From Clostridium luticellarii (GTDB lineage Bacteria; Bacillota; Clostridia; Clostridiales; Clostridiaceae), in contig NZ_PVXP01000002.1 of the NCBI RefSeq assembly GCF_002995845.1, forward strand, positions 1-64,000: 64,000 bases of DNA, given 5' to 3'. Position numbers and translations under genes: made by a program. The notes under the pieces are model-generated. The model was not told where the DNA came from. It saw only the letters and a program-made list of their open reading frames with translations, and did not search any database. Of the stretch, positions 40,125-50,448 are shown one piece after another; positions within the stretch are counted from its first letter, which is position 1, and the number at the start of each line of letters is the position of its first letter.

Positions 40125-40442
40125 ATGGCAAAGATACATGTTAGAAAAAAGGACACGGTTATGGTAATATCAGGTAAGGATAAAGGAAAAACGGGTGAAG
40201 TATTATCGGTAATGCCTAAAGTGGGAAAGGTTATTGTAAAAGGTGTCAATATAATTTCAAAACACCAAAAACCTAATAAGCAAAATATGGAAGGCGGTAT
40301 AATTCAGAAGGAAGCTCCCATATACAGTTCTAAAGTTATGTTGTATTGTGATAAGTGCAAGAATGTGACTAGAATAAGTCATAAGATATTGGAAGATGGA
40401 ACAAAGGTAAGAGTATGTAAAAAATGCGGAGAGACATTTTAA
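40125..40442 (+). CDS. rplX: 50S ribosomal protein L24
   Basis: L24 is an assembly initiator with a KOW domain. The 105-residue protein begins [23 protein letters not shown] 40125 lies 9 nt after GAGGAGG, while the in-frame GTG 40116 overlaps it. The C-terminus has two CxxC pairs (CDKC and CKKC) suggesting a zinc-ribbon form. Confidence 0.96.
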   Translation: MAKIHVRKKDTVMVISGKDKGKTGEVLSVMPKVGKVIVKGVNIISKHQKPNKQNMEGGIIQKEAPIYSSKVMLYCDKCKNVTRISHKILEDGTKVRVCKKCGETF

Positions 40443-40464
40443 TCTTTGAAAGGAGGGCAAAAAT

Positions 40465-41010
40465 ATGAGTTCGAGATTACAGGAAAAGTATACAAAGGAA
40501 ATAATTCCTGCTTTAATGGAGAAGTTTAAATATACTAATGTAATGCAGGCACCGAAACTTGAAAAAATAGTTATAAATATGGGTGTAGGAGAAGCTAAAG
40601 ATAATCCGAAAGTTTTAGAATCGGCAGTAAATGATCTTACTATAATTACAGGACAGAAACCAGTACTCACCAGAGCAAAGAAGTCCATAGCAAATTTTAA
40701 AATAAGACAAAATATGCCTATAGGTTGTAAGGTTACTTTGAGAAAACAGTATATGTATGAGTTCGCAGATAAATTAATAAATGTTGCACTGCCAAGAGTT
40801 AGAGATTTCTCAGGGATTTCGGATAAATCCTTTGATGGTAGAGGAAACTATTCATTGGGAATTAAAGAACAGTTAATATTTCCTGAAATAGAATATGATA
40901 AAATAGATAAAGTAAGAGGCATGGACGTAATTTTTGTTACTACAGCTAATACTGATGAAGAAGCGAGAGAATTGCTTAAATTTCTTGGAATGCCATTTGC
41001 TCAAAAATAA
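40465..41010 (+). CDS. rplE: 50S ribosomal protein L5
   Basis: L5 binds 5S rRNA and contacts P-site tRNA. The 181-residue protein has [20 protein letters not shown] and [29 protein letters not shown] precedes the ATG. Confidence 0.97.
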   Translation: MSSRLQEKYTKEIIPALMEKFKYTNVMQAPKLEKIVINMGVGEAKDNPKVLESAVNDLTIITGQKPVLTRAKKSIANFKIRQNMPIGCKVTLRKQYMYEFADKLINVALPRVRDFSGISDKSFDGRGNYSLGIKEQLIFPEIEYDKIDKVRGMDVIFVTTANTDEEARELLKFLGMPFAQK

Positions 41011-41022
41011 GGAGGGAAGAAC

Positions 41023-41208
41023 ATGGCACGTAAAGCTTTAATAGAAAAGTGGAAGAAAGAACCTAAATATGAGACTAGAGCCTATACAAGATGCAGAATA
41101 TGTGGTAGGCCTCATGCAGTACTTAAGAAATATGGTATATGTCGTATATGTTTTAGAGAATTGGCATATAAGGGTGAAATACCTGGATGCAGAAAAGCAA
41201 GCTGGTAA
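41023..41208 (+). CDS. rpsZ: 30S ribosomal protein S14 type Z
   Basis: The 61-residue zinc-binding form of S14 has CRIC and CRIC ([21 protein letters not shown]) for metal binding, and [18 protein letters not shown] at the C-terminus. It follows rplE after 12 nt with GGAGGG. Confidence 0.96.
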   Translation: MARKALIEKWKKEPKYETRAYTRCRICGRPHAVLKKYGICRICFRELAYKGEIPGCRKASW

Positions 41209-41244
41209 AAATGTTAGTTATTGATGAAAGGAGGCACACAATAA

Positions 41245-41643
41245 ATGGTAATGACTGATCCTATAGCAGATTTACTTACACGTATAAGAAATGCAAATGT
41301 TGTTAGGCACGAGATAGTGGAAGTACCTTCTTCGACTATTAAGAAGGAAATATTGAATATAATGCTTCAAGAAGGATATATAAAAAATGTAGAGGAGTAT
41401 GCTGATGGCTCCGTTAATATGGTGAGATTTTCCATGAAATATGGTAAAAATAAAGAGAGAGTTATAACTGGTCTCAAAAGGATATCCAAACCAGGATTGA
41501 GAGTTTATTGTAGAAAGGAAGAAATTCCTAAAGTGTTAAATGGACTTGGAATCGCAGTAATATCCACTTCACAAGGTATTGTTACTGATAAAGAAGCAAG
41601 GAAATTAGGTGTGGGTGGAGAAGTACTTTGCTATATATGGTAA
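41245..41643 (+). CDS. rpsH: 30S ribosomal protein S8
   Basis: S8 binds the central domain of 16S rRNA, and in E. coli represses the spc operon. The 132-residue protein begins [18 protein letters not shown] and ends [13 protein letters not shown]. The ATG at 41245 is 10 nt after AAAGGAGG; a second ATG two codons later (41251) is less well spaced. Confidence 0.97.
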   Translation: MVMTDPIADLLTRIRNANVVRHEIVEVPSSTIKKEILNIMLQEGYIKNVEEYADGSVNMVRFSMKYGKNKERVITGLKRISKPGLRVYCRKEEIPKVLNGLGIAVISTSQGIVTDKEARKLGVGGEVLCYIW

Positions 41644-41735
41644 TTTATTTTAAATGTAAGATAGAATTTACGCAGAATATAGATAGGTAGCAAGATAATT
41701 GTTATTAACCTATTAGTAATACAGGAGGTGTAATG

Positions 41736-42278
41736 ATGTCAAGAATAGGAAGGCTTCCAGTAGCTATTCCAAGTGGTGTCACCGTTACAGTAGCGCCAGA
41801 TAACGTTGTTACTGTAAAAGGACCTAAGGGTCAACTTGTTAAAGCTATGAGAAAAGACATAAATATAGTTGTCGAAGACAATACGGTAGTATGCAAAAGA
41901 AATGATGATGAAAAACAGACAAAAGCTCTGCACGGACTTACTAGAGCATTGATAAATAATATGGTTATTGGCGTAACTGAAGGATATTCAAAAACATTGG
42001 AATTAGTGGGTGTTGGATATAGAGCCCAGTTGCAGGGTAAAAAATTAGTTTTACATGTAGGTTATTCTCATCCGGTTGAAATAGAGACAGTTGAAGGTAT
42101 AACTTTTGAAACACCAGCAGCTACTAAGGTTGTAGTTAAAGGCATCGACAAAGAATTAGTAGGATATGTTTCAGCAAACATAAGATCCTGGAGAAAACCA
42201 GAACCTTATAAGGGAAAAGGAATCAAATATGAAAATGAAGTTATAAGACGTAAAGAAGGAAAAACTGGTAAGAAGTAG
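41736..42278 (+). CDS. rplF: 50S ribosomal protein L6
   Basis: L6 lies near the sarcin-ricin loop. The 180-residue protein begins [19 protein letters not shown] and ends with [20 protein letters not shown]. Of two tandem ATGs, 41736 has the better distance (7 nt) from AGGAGG; 41733 would add one methionine. Confidence 0.97.
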   Translation: MSRIGRLPVAIPSGVTVTVAPDNVVTVKGPKGQLVKAMRKDINIVVEDNTVVCKRNDDEKQTKALHGLTRALINNMVIGVTEGYSKTLELVGVGYRAQLQGKKLVLHVGYSHPVEIETVEGITFETPAATKVVVKGIDKELVGYVSANIRSWRKPEPYKGKGIKYENEVIRRKEGKTGKK

Positions 42279-42296
42279 TAGAAAGGAGTGAACCTT

Positions 42297-42656
42297 ATGT
42301 TCAAAAAGGACGACAGAAAGAAATTGAGAACAAAACGTCATCTCAAAGTTCGTAAGAAGATTTTTGGAACAACTGAAAAACCTAGACTTTCAGTATATAG
42401 AAGTGATAAGAATATATATGCTCAAATAATAGATGATGTAAATGGAGCAACTCTGGTTTCTGCTTCAAGTTTAGACAAAGATTTTGAAGGTATAGGAAGT
42501 AACAAGGAAGCAGCAAAAGTTGTTGGAGAAATTATAGCCAAGAAAGCTATTGAAAAAGGAATTAAAAAAGTAGTTTTTGACAGAGGCGGATATGTGTATC
42601 ACGGAAGAGTACAAAATCTGGCTGAAGGAGCAAGAGAAGCTGGATTGGAATTTTAA
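42297..42656 (+). CDS. rplR: 50S ribosomal protein L18
   Basis: L18 binds 5S rRNA. The 119-residue protein starts at ATG 42297 ([20 protein letters not shown]) after AAAGGAG and ends with [17 protein letters not shown]. An upstream in-frame start overlaps the ribosome site. Confidence 0.96.
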   Translation: MFKKDDRKKLRTKRHLKVRKKIFGTTEKPRLSVYRSDKNIYAQIIDDVNGATLVSASSLDKDFEGIGSNKEAAKVVGEIIAKKAIEKGIKKVVFDRGGYVYHGRVQNLAEGAREAGLEF

Positions 42657-42672
42657 AATAGGAGGGAAGTAA

Positions 42673-43170
42673 ATGAGAATCGATCCTAGCACTTTAAATC
42701 TTAAAGAAAAAGTTGTATTTATAAATAGAGTTGCTAAGGTTGTTAAAGGTGGTAGAAACTTTAGATTTAGTGCCCTAGTTGTAGTAGGCGATGAAAATGG
42801 CCATGTGGGAGTAGGAACAGGAAAATCTATAGAAATACCCGAAGCAATCAGAAAAGGAATAGAAGATGCAAAGAAAAATCTAATTAATGTTCCAATTTTT
42901 GGTACAACAGTGCCACATGATATAACAGGTCAATTTGGAACAGGAAAAGTGTTTATAATGACGGCAGCAGAAGGTACTGGAATTATAGCAGGTGGACCTT
43001 CAAGGGCAGTGCTTGAGCTTGCAGGGTTAAAGGATGTTAGAGCAAAATCAGTTGGTTCTAATAATCCAAGGAATATGGTGAATGCTACTATTGATGGTTT
43101 ATCACGACTGAAGACGGCAGAACACATAGCTAGTCTTAGAGGAAAAACTGTCGAAGAGATTTTAGGTTAG
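42673..43170 (+). CDS. rpsE: 30S ribosomal protein S5
   Basis: S5 affects decoding fidelity. The 165-residue protein has the dsRNA-binding-like N-terminal domain ([20 protein letters not shown]) and C-terminal [16 protein letters not shown]. The spectinomycin-loop residues look ordinary. GGAGGG precedes the ATG. Confidence 0.97.
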   Translation: MRIDPSTLNLKEKVVFINRVAKVVKGGRNFRFSALVVVGDENGHVGVGTGKSIEIPEAIRKGIEDAKKNLINVPIFGTTVPHDITGQFGTGKVFIMTAAEGTGIIAGGPSRAVLELAGLKDVRAKSVGSNNPRNMVNATIDGLSRLKTAEHIASLRGKTVEEILG

Positions 43171-43182
43171 GAGGGAATGACC

Positions 43183-43362
43183 TTGGCTAAACTTAAAATA
43201 ACTTTAAGGAAAAGTTTAATAGGCAGAAAGAAAGATCAAATTGCTACTGTTAACGCTCTTGGATTAAAGAAAATAGGTAAATCTGTGGAGCAGGAGGATA
43301 CTCCTCAAATAAGAGGTATGATCAAAAAAGTTAGCTACCTTTTAGATGTAGAGGAAGCATAA
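43183..43362 (+). CDS. rpmD: 50S ribosomal protein L30
   Basis: The 59-residue protein reads [20 protein letters not shown] from TTG 43183, 7 nt after AGGAGGG. An ATG two codons earlier lies almost within the ribosome site. The rest, including [20 protein letters not shown], matches the family. Confidence 0.95.
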   Translation: MAKLKITLRKSLIGRKKDQIATVNALGLKKIGKSVEQEDTPQIRGMIKKVSYLLDVEEA

Positions 43363-43384
43363 TACAGAGGAGGTGTAAATATAA

Positions 43385-43825
43385 ATGAAACTTCATGAGT
43401 TAAAACCAGCAGAAGGATCGAAAAAATCACGCAAGAGAATTGGAAGAGGTACTGGTTCAGGTTTTGGAAGAAATGCTGGAAAAGGTGAAAAAGGTCAAAA
43501 AGCTAGATCTGGCGGTGGAGTAAGAATTGGATTTGAAGGCGGACAGATGCCGCTTTATAGAAGAATTCCTAAAAGAGGCTTCACTAATATATTTGCAAAA
43601 GAATATTTTGAATTGAATGTTGACAAGTTGAACATATTTGAAGATGGAACAGAAGTTACACCGGAATTACTTCTTGAAAAGAAAATTATAAAGCGAACAA
43701 AAAATGGATTGAAGATACTTGGAAACGGTGAATTGCAGAAGAAACTTACAGTTAAAGCAGCTAAATTTACGAAAACTGCAGCAGAAAAAATAGAAACGGC
43801 TGGGGGAAAAGTAGAGGTGATATAA
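43385..43825 (+). CDS. rplO: 50S ribosomal protein L15
   Basis: L15 is a late-assembly protein with a glycine- and basic-rich N-terminal extension ([20 protein letters not shown]) and the segment [17 protein letters not shown]. It has 146 residues. The secY GTG follows its stop after a single base. Confidence 0.97.
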   Translation: MKLHELKPAEGSKKSRKRIGRGTGSGFGRNAGKGEKGQKARSGGGVRIGFEGGQMPLYRRIPKRGFTNIFAKEYFELNVDKLNIFEDGTEVTPELLLEKKIIKRTKNGLKILGNGELQKKLTVKAAKFTKTAAEKIETAGGKVEVI

Positions 43826-43826
43826 G

Positions 43827-45107
43827 GTGCTATCAACCTTACGTAATGCTTGGAAAGTTCCTGAACTGAAAAAGAGACTGTTATTTACACTGATTATGGT
43901 GGTAATATTTAGATTAGGTAATTTTATTCCAGTTCCAGGAATTGATACCGCTAAACTAACTAACTTGACTCAAAATGGCTCGTTGTTTGGATTTTATGAT
44001 CTTCTGGCAGGAGGTGCATTTAGCAGATTTAGTATATTTGCTATGGGAGTTATTCCTTTCATCAATTCTTCCATTATATTTCAACTGCTTACAGTTGCAA
44101 TTCCACGTTTGGAACAGCTGTCTAAAGAAGGAGAAGAAGGAAGAAAAAAGATACAGGAATATACAAGATATGCTTCAGTACCTCTTGGAGTAATTCAGGG
44201 TTTTAGCATATATGCTATAATAAGTAGAGCTGGTGCGCTGATAGATCCATCCAACAAAATGAACATAATCATGATAATATTTACTGTAACTGTAGCATCA
44301 ACTTTTCTAATGTGGCTTGGAGATAAAATTACGCAGCATGGTATTGGAAATGGAATTTCCCTTATAATATTTGTCAATATTATTTCGAGATTTCCTTCTG
44401 CTGTATCCAGTATGTTTAAACTTCAGCAGGTTGGAACAACTAATTTTGTTGAGTTAATAGGGCTTTTGGTAATAATAATTCTGCTATTTGTGGCAGTTGT
44501 ACTTATGAGTTTATCTGAAAGAAGAATTCCTATACAATATGCAGGTAAAACCAATGCAGGTAGAATGTATAAAGGACAATCAACACATATTCCTATTAAT
44601 GTAAATGGAGCAGCTGTTATTGGAATTATATTTGCTATATCAGTTATGCAGTTTCCAACTACCATAGGTCAATTTTGGCCTGATTCGGCTTTTAATAAAT
44701 TCATAACAGTAAGCCCATTTAGCCCATTTAGAGAAACTAATTGGCAGTATTCAGTACTGTATTTTCTGCTGACAATTTTCTTTACATGGTTTTATACTGA
44801 GGTTACTCTTAAGCCGGAAGAAATGGCTGAGAATATGAATAAGTCATCTGGATTTATACCGGGAATAAGACCGGGAGAAGCTACTACTATATATATAGAA
44901 AGAGTTTTAGCTAGAGTGTCAGTTTTGGGGGGGGCTTTTGCAGGTATAGTGGCCATATCCCCTATATTAGCAGAAACTTATACTAATTTTAAAGGCATAT
45001 ATTTTGGTGGAACAGGATTACTTATCATAGTAAATGTTGCTATTGAAACTATAAGGCAGATAGAATCACAGTTGCTGGTGCGTCATTATCGCGGATTTTT
45101 GAATTAA
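43827..45107 (+). CDS. secY: Preprotein translocase subunit SecY
   Basis: SecY is the channel-forming subunit of the Sec translocon. The 426-residue protein has ten predicted membrane helices and the signature PGIDTAKLTNLTQNGSLFGF with the following gate segment; the C-terminal cytosolic arginine region RVSVLGGAFAG and LLVRHYRGFLN are present. Translation from GTG 43827 is one base after rplO, with AGAGGTGAT inside rplO. Confidence 0.97.
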   Translation: MLSTLRNAWKVPELKKRLLFTLIMVVIFRLGNFIPVPGIDTAKLTNLTQNGSLFGFYDLLAGGAFSRFSIFAMGVIPFINSSIIFQLLTVAIPRLEQLSKEGEEGRKKIQEYTRYASVPLGVIQGFSIYAIISRAGALIDPSNKMNIIMIIFTVTVASTFLMWLGDKITQHGIGNGISLIIFVNIISRFPSAVSSMFKLQQVGTTNFVELIGLLVIIILLFVAVVLMSLSERRIPIQYAGKTNAGRMYKGQSTHIPINVNGAAVIGIIFAISVMQFPTTIGQFWPDSAFNKFITVSPFSPFRETNWQYSVLYFLLTIFFTWFYTEVTLKPEEMAENMNKSSGFIPGIRPGEATTIYIERVLARVSVLGGAFAGIVAISPILAETYTNFKGIYFGGTGLLIIVNVAIETIRQIESQLLVRHYRGFLN

Positions 45108-45131
45108 TAAATTTTTTGGAGATGATGCTGT

Positions 45132-45785
45132 TTGAAAATAATTTTACTAGGTCCTCCAGGAGCGGGAAAAGGAACTCAGGCTAAATTTATTAGTGAGGAG
45201 TATTTCATACCACATATATCTACTGGGGATATATTTAGAAAAAATATTTCAGAAAAAACTCCCCTTGGGATTGAAGCTAAAAAATATTTAGATGAAGGAA
45301 AATTAGTACCTGATGAAGTTACTATAAATATAATGAAGAATAGATTAGGTATGGATGATTGTAAAGATGGATTTTTGTTGGACGGTTTTCCAAGAACGGT
45401 AAATCAGGCCAAAGCTTTAGATTCGTATCTGGGCAGTGTAGGGCAGAAGATAGACGTAGTTCTTCTTATCGATGTGCCTAAAGAATTGATTTTTGACAGA
45501 ATGACAGGGAGAAGAGTTTGTCCATCTTGTGGTGCAAGCTATCATATAAAATATAATCCTCCTAAGATTGAAGGAAAATGTGATGTATGTCATAGTGATA
45601 TTGTTCAGAGAAAGGATGATACCCAGTCTACTGTTAAAAGCAGATTGGATGTATATGATAAACAGACAGAACCTCTCATTGGGTATTATAAAAATCAAGA
45701 GGTACTTTCAATAGTAAACGGCACTGGTGGAATTAATCAGGTCTTTGAAAATGTAAAAAGTAATTTAAAAGATATTCATAAATAG
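45132..45785 (+). CDS. adk: Adenylate kinase
   Basis: Adk interconverts ATP, AMP and ADP. The 217-residue long form begins with TTG ([19 protein letters not shown]), which carries the P-loop GPPGAGKGT at residues 7-15. The LID domain has a zinc site formed by CPSC and [14 protein letters not shown] completes the AMP-binding site. GGAGATGATG is upstream. In most Firmicutes map follows, but here a non-coding gap precedes infA. Confidence 0.96.
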   Translation: MKIILLGPPGAGKGTQAKFISEEYFIPHISTGDIFRKNISEKTPLGIEAKKYLDEGKLVPDEVTINIMKNRLGMDDCKDGFLLDGFPRTVNQAKALDSYLGSVGQKIDVVLLIDVPKELIFDRMTGRRVCPSCGASYHIKYNPPKIEGKCDVCHSDIVQRKDDTQSTVKSRLDVYDKQTEPLIGYYKNQEVLSIVNGTGGINQVFENVKSNLKDIHK

Positions 45786-45953
45786 TAAGCTGAAGATTAT
45801 ATCATTTAGTTTAAGAAGCAGCATGGGATAACTTGGCAGAATGTAGAATAACTATTTGAGAGTTGGATAGAATTTCAAAAAGGCTATATAGAAGTTATGT
45901 TGAAGTGAAGCGATTATTGTTACTGCAGATTTGTAAGAGTTTATTTGATAATG
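45786..45953 (+). other. adk-infA gap without map
   Basis: The 274 nt from adk stop to the infA start contain no map gene or recognisable map fragment and no KOW/L14e-like gene. The sequence is AT rich, with stop codons in all frames, and leads into a promoter at 45954. I see no clear terminator. Confidence 0.7.
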
Positions 45954-45982
45954 TTGAATGATATTAATAAAAAGAGTATAAT
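45954..45982 (+). promoter_or_regulatory. Promoter of infA-rpmJ-rpsM
   Basis: TTGAAT (45954-45959) and TATAAT (45977-45982) are separated by exactly 17 nt, 78 nt before infA. Confidence 0.75.
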
Positions 45983-46059
45983 ACCATATTCATGCTATGT
46001 TAAAATTAGCATTAAATAATGGTTTGCAGTCAGCAATAACAAGGAGGTTTGATTACCTT

Positions 46060-46278
46060 ATGTCAAAAGATGACGTTATTGAAATGCAGGGTATTGTTGA
46101 GGAAGCTTTACCTAATGCAATGTTTGAAGTAAAATTAGAAAGCGGACATAAAATATTGGCACATATATCGGGAAAATTGAGAATGAATTTTATAAGAATA
46201 CTTCCAGGCGATAAAGTTACAGTAGAGCTTTCTCCTTATGATTTAACTCGAGGAAGAATAACCTGGAGGGCAAAGTGA
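46060..46278 (+). CDS. infA: Translation initiation factor IF-1
   Basis: IF-1 binds the A site of the 30S subunit during initiation. The 72-residue OB-fold protein starts at ATG 46060 ([19 protein letters not shown]), after AAGGAGG, and ends GRITWRAK. A longer in-frame reading from 45997 enters the leader and lacks support. Confidence 0.97.
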   Translation: MSKDDVIEMQGIVEEALPNAMFEVKLESGHKILAHISGKLRMNFIRILPGDKVTVELSPYDLTRGRITWRAK

Positions 46279-46296
46279 TTAAGAGGAGGGTTAGCT

Positions 46297-46410
46297 ATGA
46301 AAGTAAGACCATCAGTTAAGCGTATGTGTGAAAAATGTAAGGTTATAAAGCGAAAAGGAAGAGTAATGATCATTTGTGAAAATCCTAAGCATAAACAAAA
46401 ACAAGGATAA
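46297..46410 (+). CDS. rpmJ: 50S ribosomal protein L36
   Basis: The 37-residue protein reads [20 protein letters not shown] and continues with a CENPKH zinc-ligand cluster, so it is the zinc-binding (C+) form: CxxC, C and H. AGAGGAGGG precedes the ATG. Its position between infA and rpsM is standard. Confidence 0.96.
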   Translation: MKVRPSVKRMCEKCKVIKRKGRVMIICENPKHKQKQG

Positions 46411-46505
46411 AATTGGTTAAAAGTGAGATTAAGTATAAAGTTATATTATAGAGATAAAAATATGTGCTAAGTTAATATTTATAATGTAAATTTTACGCTA
46501 ATCAT

Positions 46506-46557
46506 GTTTTAAAGTGCGGCTGCAGCAGAATTAGATATATTCTGTTGGCTTTAAAAC
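46506..46557 (+). promoter_or_regulatory. Leader hairpin before rpsM
   Basis: GTTTTAAAG (46506-46514) pairs with CTTTAAAAC (46549-46557), and CAGCAGAAT (46523-46531) with ATTCTGTTG (46539-46547), leaving an 8-nt 5' bulge TGCGGCTG. It lies 55 nt before rpsM. It may be the site where S4 or another product controls the alpha operon, as in E. coli, but that is an inference. The rest of 46411-46611 is AT rich. Confidence 0.5.
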
Positions 46558-46611
46558 TTTATATAATAAATTAATCCTTATCCATTAGATACTCAGGAGG
46601 TGTAAATTTTA

Positions 46612-46986
46612 ATGGCAAGAATAGCAGGTATTGACCTACCAAAAGAAAAAAGAGTTGAAATAGGTCTCACTTATATATATGGAATAGGCTTATCGACCTC
46701 TCAAAAAATCCTAAAAGAAGTCAATGTAGATCCAGATACTCGAGTTAAAGATTTGACAGAAGAAGAAGTTAACTCATTGAGAAATTATATAAAGAATTTA
46801 AAAATTGAAGGAGATTTGAAAAGAGAAGTTTCCCTTAATATAAAAAGATTGATAGAGATAGGTTCATATAGAGGGATAAGACATAGGAAAGGTCTGCCAG
46901 TCAGAGGACAAAAGACTAAGACAAATGCTAGGACGAGAAAAGGACCTAAAAAAATGGTAGGAGCTAAGAAAAAGATAGTAAAATAA
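46612..46986 (+). CDS. rpsM: 30S ribosomal protein S13
   Basis: S13 contacts the P-site tRNA and intersubunit bridges. The 124-residue protein begins [20 protein letters not shown] and has [20 protein letters not shown] and a basic tail. AGGAGGTG precedes it. It opens the alpha operon. Confidence 0.97.
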   Translation: MARIAGIDLPKEKRVEIGLTYIYGIGLSTSQKILKEVNVDPDTRVKDLTEEEVNSLRNYIKNLKIEGDLKREVSLNIKRLIEIGSYRGIRHRKGLPVRGQKTKTNARTRKGPKKMVGAKKKIVK

Positions 46987-47001
46987 TAAGGAGGTAGGAA
47001 T

Positions 47002-47403
47002 ATGGCAGCTGGGAAAGTTAAAAAGACAACAGCTAGAAGGAAAAAAGAAAGAAAAAATATTGAGCATGGTTGTGCACATATAAGATCAACTTTTAATAAT
47101 TCAATAGTTACCATTACAGATGCTGCTGGGAATACTTTATCCTGGGCTAGTGCAGGTGGATTAGGGTTTAAAGGCTCAAGAAAAAGTACACCATTTGCTG
47201 CGCAGATGGCAGCTGAAACATCAGCCAAAGCAGCTATGGAACATGGATTGAGAAGTATTGAAGTATATGTTAAAGGACCGGGTGCAGGTAGAGAAGCAGC
47301 AATAAGATCACTTCAGGCAGCTGGCCTGGAGGTTACTTTAATTAAGGATGTTACTCCAATACCACATAATGGATGCAGACCACCAAAGAGAAGAAGAGTT
47401 TAG
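47002..47403 (+). CDS. rpsK: 30S ribosomal protein S11
   Basis: S11 lies on the 30S platform. The 133-residue protein has [20 protein letters not shown] and ends with [23 protein letters not shown] stands before the ATG, and the gap from rpsM is 15 nt. Confidence 0.97.
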   Translation: MAAGKVKKTTARRKKERKNIEHGCAHIRSTFNNSIVTITDAAGNTLSWASAGGLGFKGSRKSTPFAAQMAAETSAKAAMEHGLRSIEVYVKGPGAGREAAIRSLQAAGLEVTLIKDVTPIPHNGCRPPKRRRV

Positions 47404-47424
47404 TAATAGGAGGTGTAAATTTTA

Positions 47425-48045
47425 ATGGCAAGATATACTGGGTCAGTATGTAGACTTTGTAGAAGAGAAGGGTTAAAGCTATTCCTTAAAGGGGATAGAT
47501 GTTATACAGATAAATGTGCATTTTCAAGAAGAGGATATGCCCCGGGACAACACGGTCAGGGAAGAAAGAAAGTATCCAACTATGGTTTACAGTTAAGAGA
47601 GAAACAAAAAGCTAAGAGAATATATGGAATACTGGAAGGACAGTTTAGAAAATATTATGAAAAGGCTGATAGAAAAAAGGGTATAACAGGTGAAAACTTA
47701 TTGGTTTTACTTGAAACAAGACTTGATAATGTAGTTTACAAATTGGGCTATGGTCAGTCAAGAGCAGAAGCTAGACAGCTGGTAACCCATGGACATTTTC
47801 TAGTTAATGGTAAAAAGGTAAATATTCCTTCTTTTAAAGTATCAGCTAATGATGTAGTAACTGTACGGGATAAAAGTAAGGCGTCAGAAAAATTTAAGAC
47901 TTTTGCAGAAAACCCCAAGACTTTACCAGCTTGGCTAGAGGGAGATATAGAAAACTTTCAGGGAAAAGTTATTAGGGAACCATCAAGGGATGAAATGGAT
48001 GTTCCTGTTAATGAAACATTAATAGTAGAGTTATACAGCAGGTAA
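47425..48045 (+). CDS. rpsD: 30S ribosomal protein S4
   Basis: S4 nucleates 16S folding and is a translational repressor in several bacteria. The 206-residue protein has N-terminal cysteines (CRLCRREG, then CYTDKCAF) of the zinc-binding C+ type, and the S4 RNA-binding domain with [20 protein letters not shown]. In Bacillus rpsD is separate; here it is in the alpha operon between rpsK and rpoA. Confidence 0.97.
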   Translation: MARYTGSVCRLCRREGLKLFLKGDRCYTDKCAFSRRGYAPGQHGQGRKKVSNYGLQLREKQKAKRIYGILEGQFRKYYEKADRKKGITGENLLVLLETRLDNVVYKLGYGQSRAEARQLVTHGHFLVNGKKVNIPSFKVSANDVVTVRDKSKASEKFKTFAENPKTLPAWLEGDIENFQGKVIREPSRDEMDVPVNETLIVELYSR

Positions 48046-48108
48046 TTAATATAGAATCAGTTGCCCTCAAGGATACATTATTAGATAAATAGAAGGAGGG
48101 TTATATTC

Positions 48109-49056
48109 ATGTTAGAAATAGAAAAACCCAAAATTGAATGTGTTGAAACTAGCGAGGATGGCAGCTACGGAAAATTTGTAGTGGAACCACTTGAGAGAGG
48201 TTATGGTACTACTCTTGGAAATGCACTTAGGAGAATTCTTCTTTCTTCACTTCCAGGGGTGGCTGCCAACTATATAAAAATAGATGGTGTACTACATGAG
48301 TTCTCAACTGTGCGTGGAGTAAAAGAAGATGTAGCTGAGTTAATTTTAAATATAAAGGAATTGGCTTTAAAAATGAATGGAGAGGGCCCTAAGACCATAT
48401 ATATAGATGCTCAAGGCCCAGGAGAAGTTGTAGCAGGAGACATAAAGACAGATGGCGATGTTGAAATAGTAAATGGAGATTTACATATAGCTACTTTAGA
48501 TGAAGATGCTAAACTCTATATGGAAATTACTGTCAACAGCGGTAGAGGATATGTTTCTCAGGCGAGAAATAAATCTGAAAATATGCCAATAGGTACAATC
48601 CCTGTAGATTCAATATATACACCTATTAAGAGAGTTAATTTTGCTGTGGAAAATACAAGGGTTGGTCAAATAACTGATTATGATAAATTGTCATTAGAAG
48701 TATGGACAAATGGAACTATATTGCCGGATGAAGCTGTAAGCTTGTCGGCTAAAATTCTCATAGAACATTTCAAGCTATTTATGACTTTGACCGATCACGC
48801 TAATAATGTGGAAATAATGGTTGAAAAAGAAGAGGATAAGAAAGAGAAGGTTCTTGAAATGACAATAGAAGAACTTGAGCTTTCTGTGAGAAGTTATAAT
48901 TGTTTAAAAAGAGCTGGTATAAATACAGTACAGGAATTAACCGAGAGGACTATGGATGATATGATGAAAGTTAGAAATTTGGGCAAAAAATCCCTGGAAG
49001 AGGTTGAGCAGAAACTAGATGCTTTGGGATTATCATTAAAACAGAATGAAGATTAG
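48109..49056 (+). CDS. rpoA: DNA-directed RNA polymerase subunit alpha
   Basis: The 315-residue alpha subunit has the dimerisation domain ([20 protein letters not shown]) and a C-terminal domain with helix-hairpin-helix residues ([36 protein letters not shown]) that bind UP elements and activators. GAAGGAGGG precedes ATG 48109. Confidence 0.98.
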   Translation: MLEIEKPKIECVETSEDGSYGKFVVEPLERGYGTTLGNALRRILLSSLPGVAANYIKIDGVLHEFSTVRGVKEDVAELILNIKELALKMNGEGPKTIYIDAQGPGEVVAGDIKTDGDVEIVNGDLHIATLDEDAKLYMEITVNSGRGYVSQARNKSENMPIGTIPVDSIYTPIKRVNFAVENTRVGQITDYDKLSLEVWTNGTILPDEAVSLSAKILIEHFKLFMTLTDHANNVEIMVEKEEDKKEKVLEMTIEELELSVRSYNCLKRAGINTVQELTERTMDDMMKVRNLGKKSLEEVEQKLDALGLSLKQNED

Positions 49057-49115
49057 AAAGTACTAAATAGAGTTCTGATAGGTTTATTTAATAACAACAG
49101 TGAGGAGGGATATAA

Positions 49116-49457
49116 ATGGCACAATACCGTAAATTAGGGAGACCATCTGATCAAAGAAGAGCTATGCTTAGAAATCTTGTCACTAGTTTTTTGAAACACG
49201 GAAAGATACAGACAACAGATACAAGAGCAAAGGAAACAAGAAATATAGCTGAGAAAATGATAACTCTTGCCAAAAGAGGGGATCTTCATGCCAGAAGACA
49301 AGTGCTTTCTTTTGTAACTGAAGAAGAAGTTGTAAAAAATTTATTTTCTGATATAGCTCCTAAATATGCTGAAAGAAATGGTGGTTACACTAGAATGTAT
49401 AAGATAGGTCCAAGAAGAGGCGATGGAGCCGAATTAGTTATACTGGAGTTAGTATAA
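49116..49457 (+). CDS. rplQ: 50S ribosomal protein L17
   Basis: L17 lies by the tunnel exit. The 113-residue protein begins [20 protein letters not shown] and ends [16 protein letters not shown]. It is the last gene of the superoperon; a terminator starts 11 nt after its stop. Confidence 0.97.
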   Translation: MAQYRKLGRPSDQRRAMLRNLVTSFLKHGKIQTTDTRAKETRNIAEKMITLAKRGDLHARRQVLSFVTEEEVVKNLFSDIAPKYAERNGGYTRMYKIGPRRGDGAELVILELV

Positions 49458-49467
49458 AAAGTATGGT

Positions 49468-49501
49468 GGGATTAAGTAAGCTAGCTTAATCCCTGTTTTT
49501 C
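49468..49501 (+). terminator. Terminator after rplQ
   Basis: GGGATTAAG (49468-49476) and CTTAATCCC (49485-49493) form a 9-bp stem with an 8-nt loop, followed by GTTTTTC. It closes the S10-spc-alpha cluster. Confidence 0.9.
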
Positions 49502-49515
49502 TATCAAGTGATTCT

Positions 49516-49564
49516 AAGGCTCAGATGAAGATTTATACAAAACCTTTTTTCTCATCTAAGCCTT
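49516..49564 (+). repeat. Inverted repeat upstream of ecfA1
   Basis: AAGGCTCAGATGA (49516-49528) and TCATCTAAGCCTT (49552-49564) pair with one C/A mismatch around a 23-nt loop that ends in TTTTTTC. It lies between the rplQ terminator and ecfA1. It may act as a second terminator or as a regulatory leader for the transporter module. Confidence 0.5.
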
Positions 49565-49593
49565 AAAATCCATATAATTAGTGAGGTGCTTCT

Positions 49594-50448
49594 ATGGAAA
49601 AAAAGATGATAGTATGTGAGAATGTAAAATATCAATATGAAGAGAATGACAAAGAGAATTCCAAATTTGCCATAGATGATGTCAGTCTTCAAGTTGAGAA
49701 AGGGGAGTTTCTTGTCATTTTAGGTAGAAATGGTTCGGGAAAATCCACTATTGCAAAACATATGAATGCTCTGTTAAATCCTACTAGTGGAAAGGTATAT
49801 GTAGAAGGCCTTGATACATCAGATGAAAAAAATATTTGGAATGTCAGAAATAAGGCCGGAATGGTTTTTCAAAATCCAGATAATCAAATTGTTGCCACTA
49901 TTGTAGAAGAAGATGTTGCTTTTGGACCAGAAAATTTAGGGGTACCTCCTGATGAAATAAGATCAAGAGTTGATGAATGCTTAAAAAGAGTACATATGTA
50001 TGATTATAGAAGACATGCACCTCATTTACTTTCAGGGGGCCAGAAACAGAGAGTGGCTATAGCTGGGGTACTTGCCATGATGCCGGATTGTATAATATTT
50101 GATGAATCCACTGCCATGTTGGATCCTTCAGGCAGGCAGGAGGTACTGAAGACTATAAAAGATATAAATGACAAATACGGTATGACTGTAATTTTAATTA
50201 CTCATTATATGGAAGAAGCAGTTAATGCTGATAGAATAATTGTTATGGATAAAGGAAAAATTATAATGGAAGGTTCTCCTAGAAATATATTCAGCCAGGT
50301 AACCAAAATGAAAAATATCGGCCTTGATGTACCACAAATGACTGAATTGGCTTATGAACTTAAAAATAGTGGAGTGAATATTAAATCTGATATATTAACT
50401 ATAGATGAGATGGTGAGTGAACTATGTCAATTAAAATCGAAAATTTAA
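49594..50448 (+). CDS. ecfA1: ECF transporter ATPase EcfA1
   Basis: One of two ATPases that power energy-coupling-factor vitamin and metal importers. The 284-residue protein has Walker [10 protein letters not shown], the Q loop FQNPDNQIV, signature LLSGGQKQR and Walker B CIIFDES, where Asp-Glu-Ser replaces the commoner DEP, as is usual in EcfA1. The C-terminal extension is typical. The last 25 nt overlap ecfA2. The module serves separate substrate-binding S proteins, none of which is encoded here. Confidence 0.94.
   Translation: MEKKMIVCENVKYQYEENDKENSKFAIDDVSLQVEKGEFLVILGRNGSGKSTIAKHMNALLNPTSGKVYVEGLDTSDEKNIWNVRNKAGMVFQNPDNQIVATIVEEDVAFGPENLGVPPDEIRSRVDECLKRVHMYDYRRHAPHLLSGGQKQRVAIAGVLAMMPDCIIFDESTAMLDPSGRQEVLKTIKDINDKYGMTVILITHYMEEAVNADRIIVMDKGKIIMEGSPRNIFSQVTKMKNIGLDVPQMTELAYELKNSGVNIKSDILTIDEMVSELCQLKSKI

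Noticed and set aside
45786-46059. Possible remnant of map
   Set aside because: No conserved metallopeptidase motif is visible in any frame and stop codons are dense.
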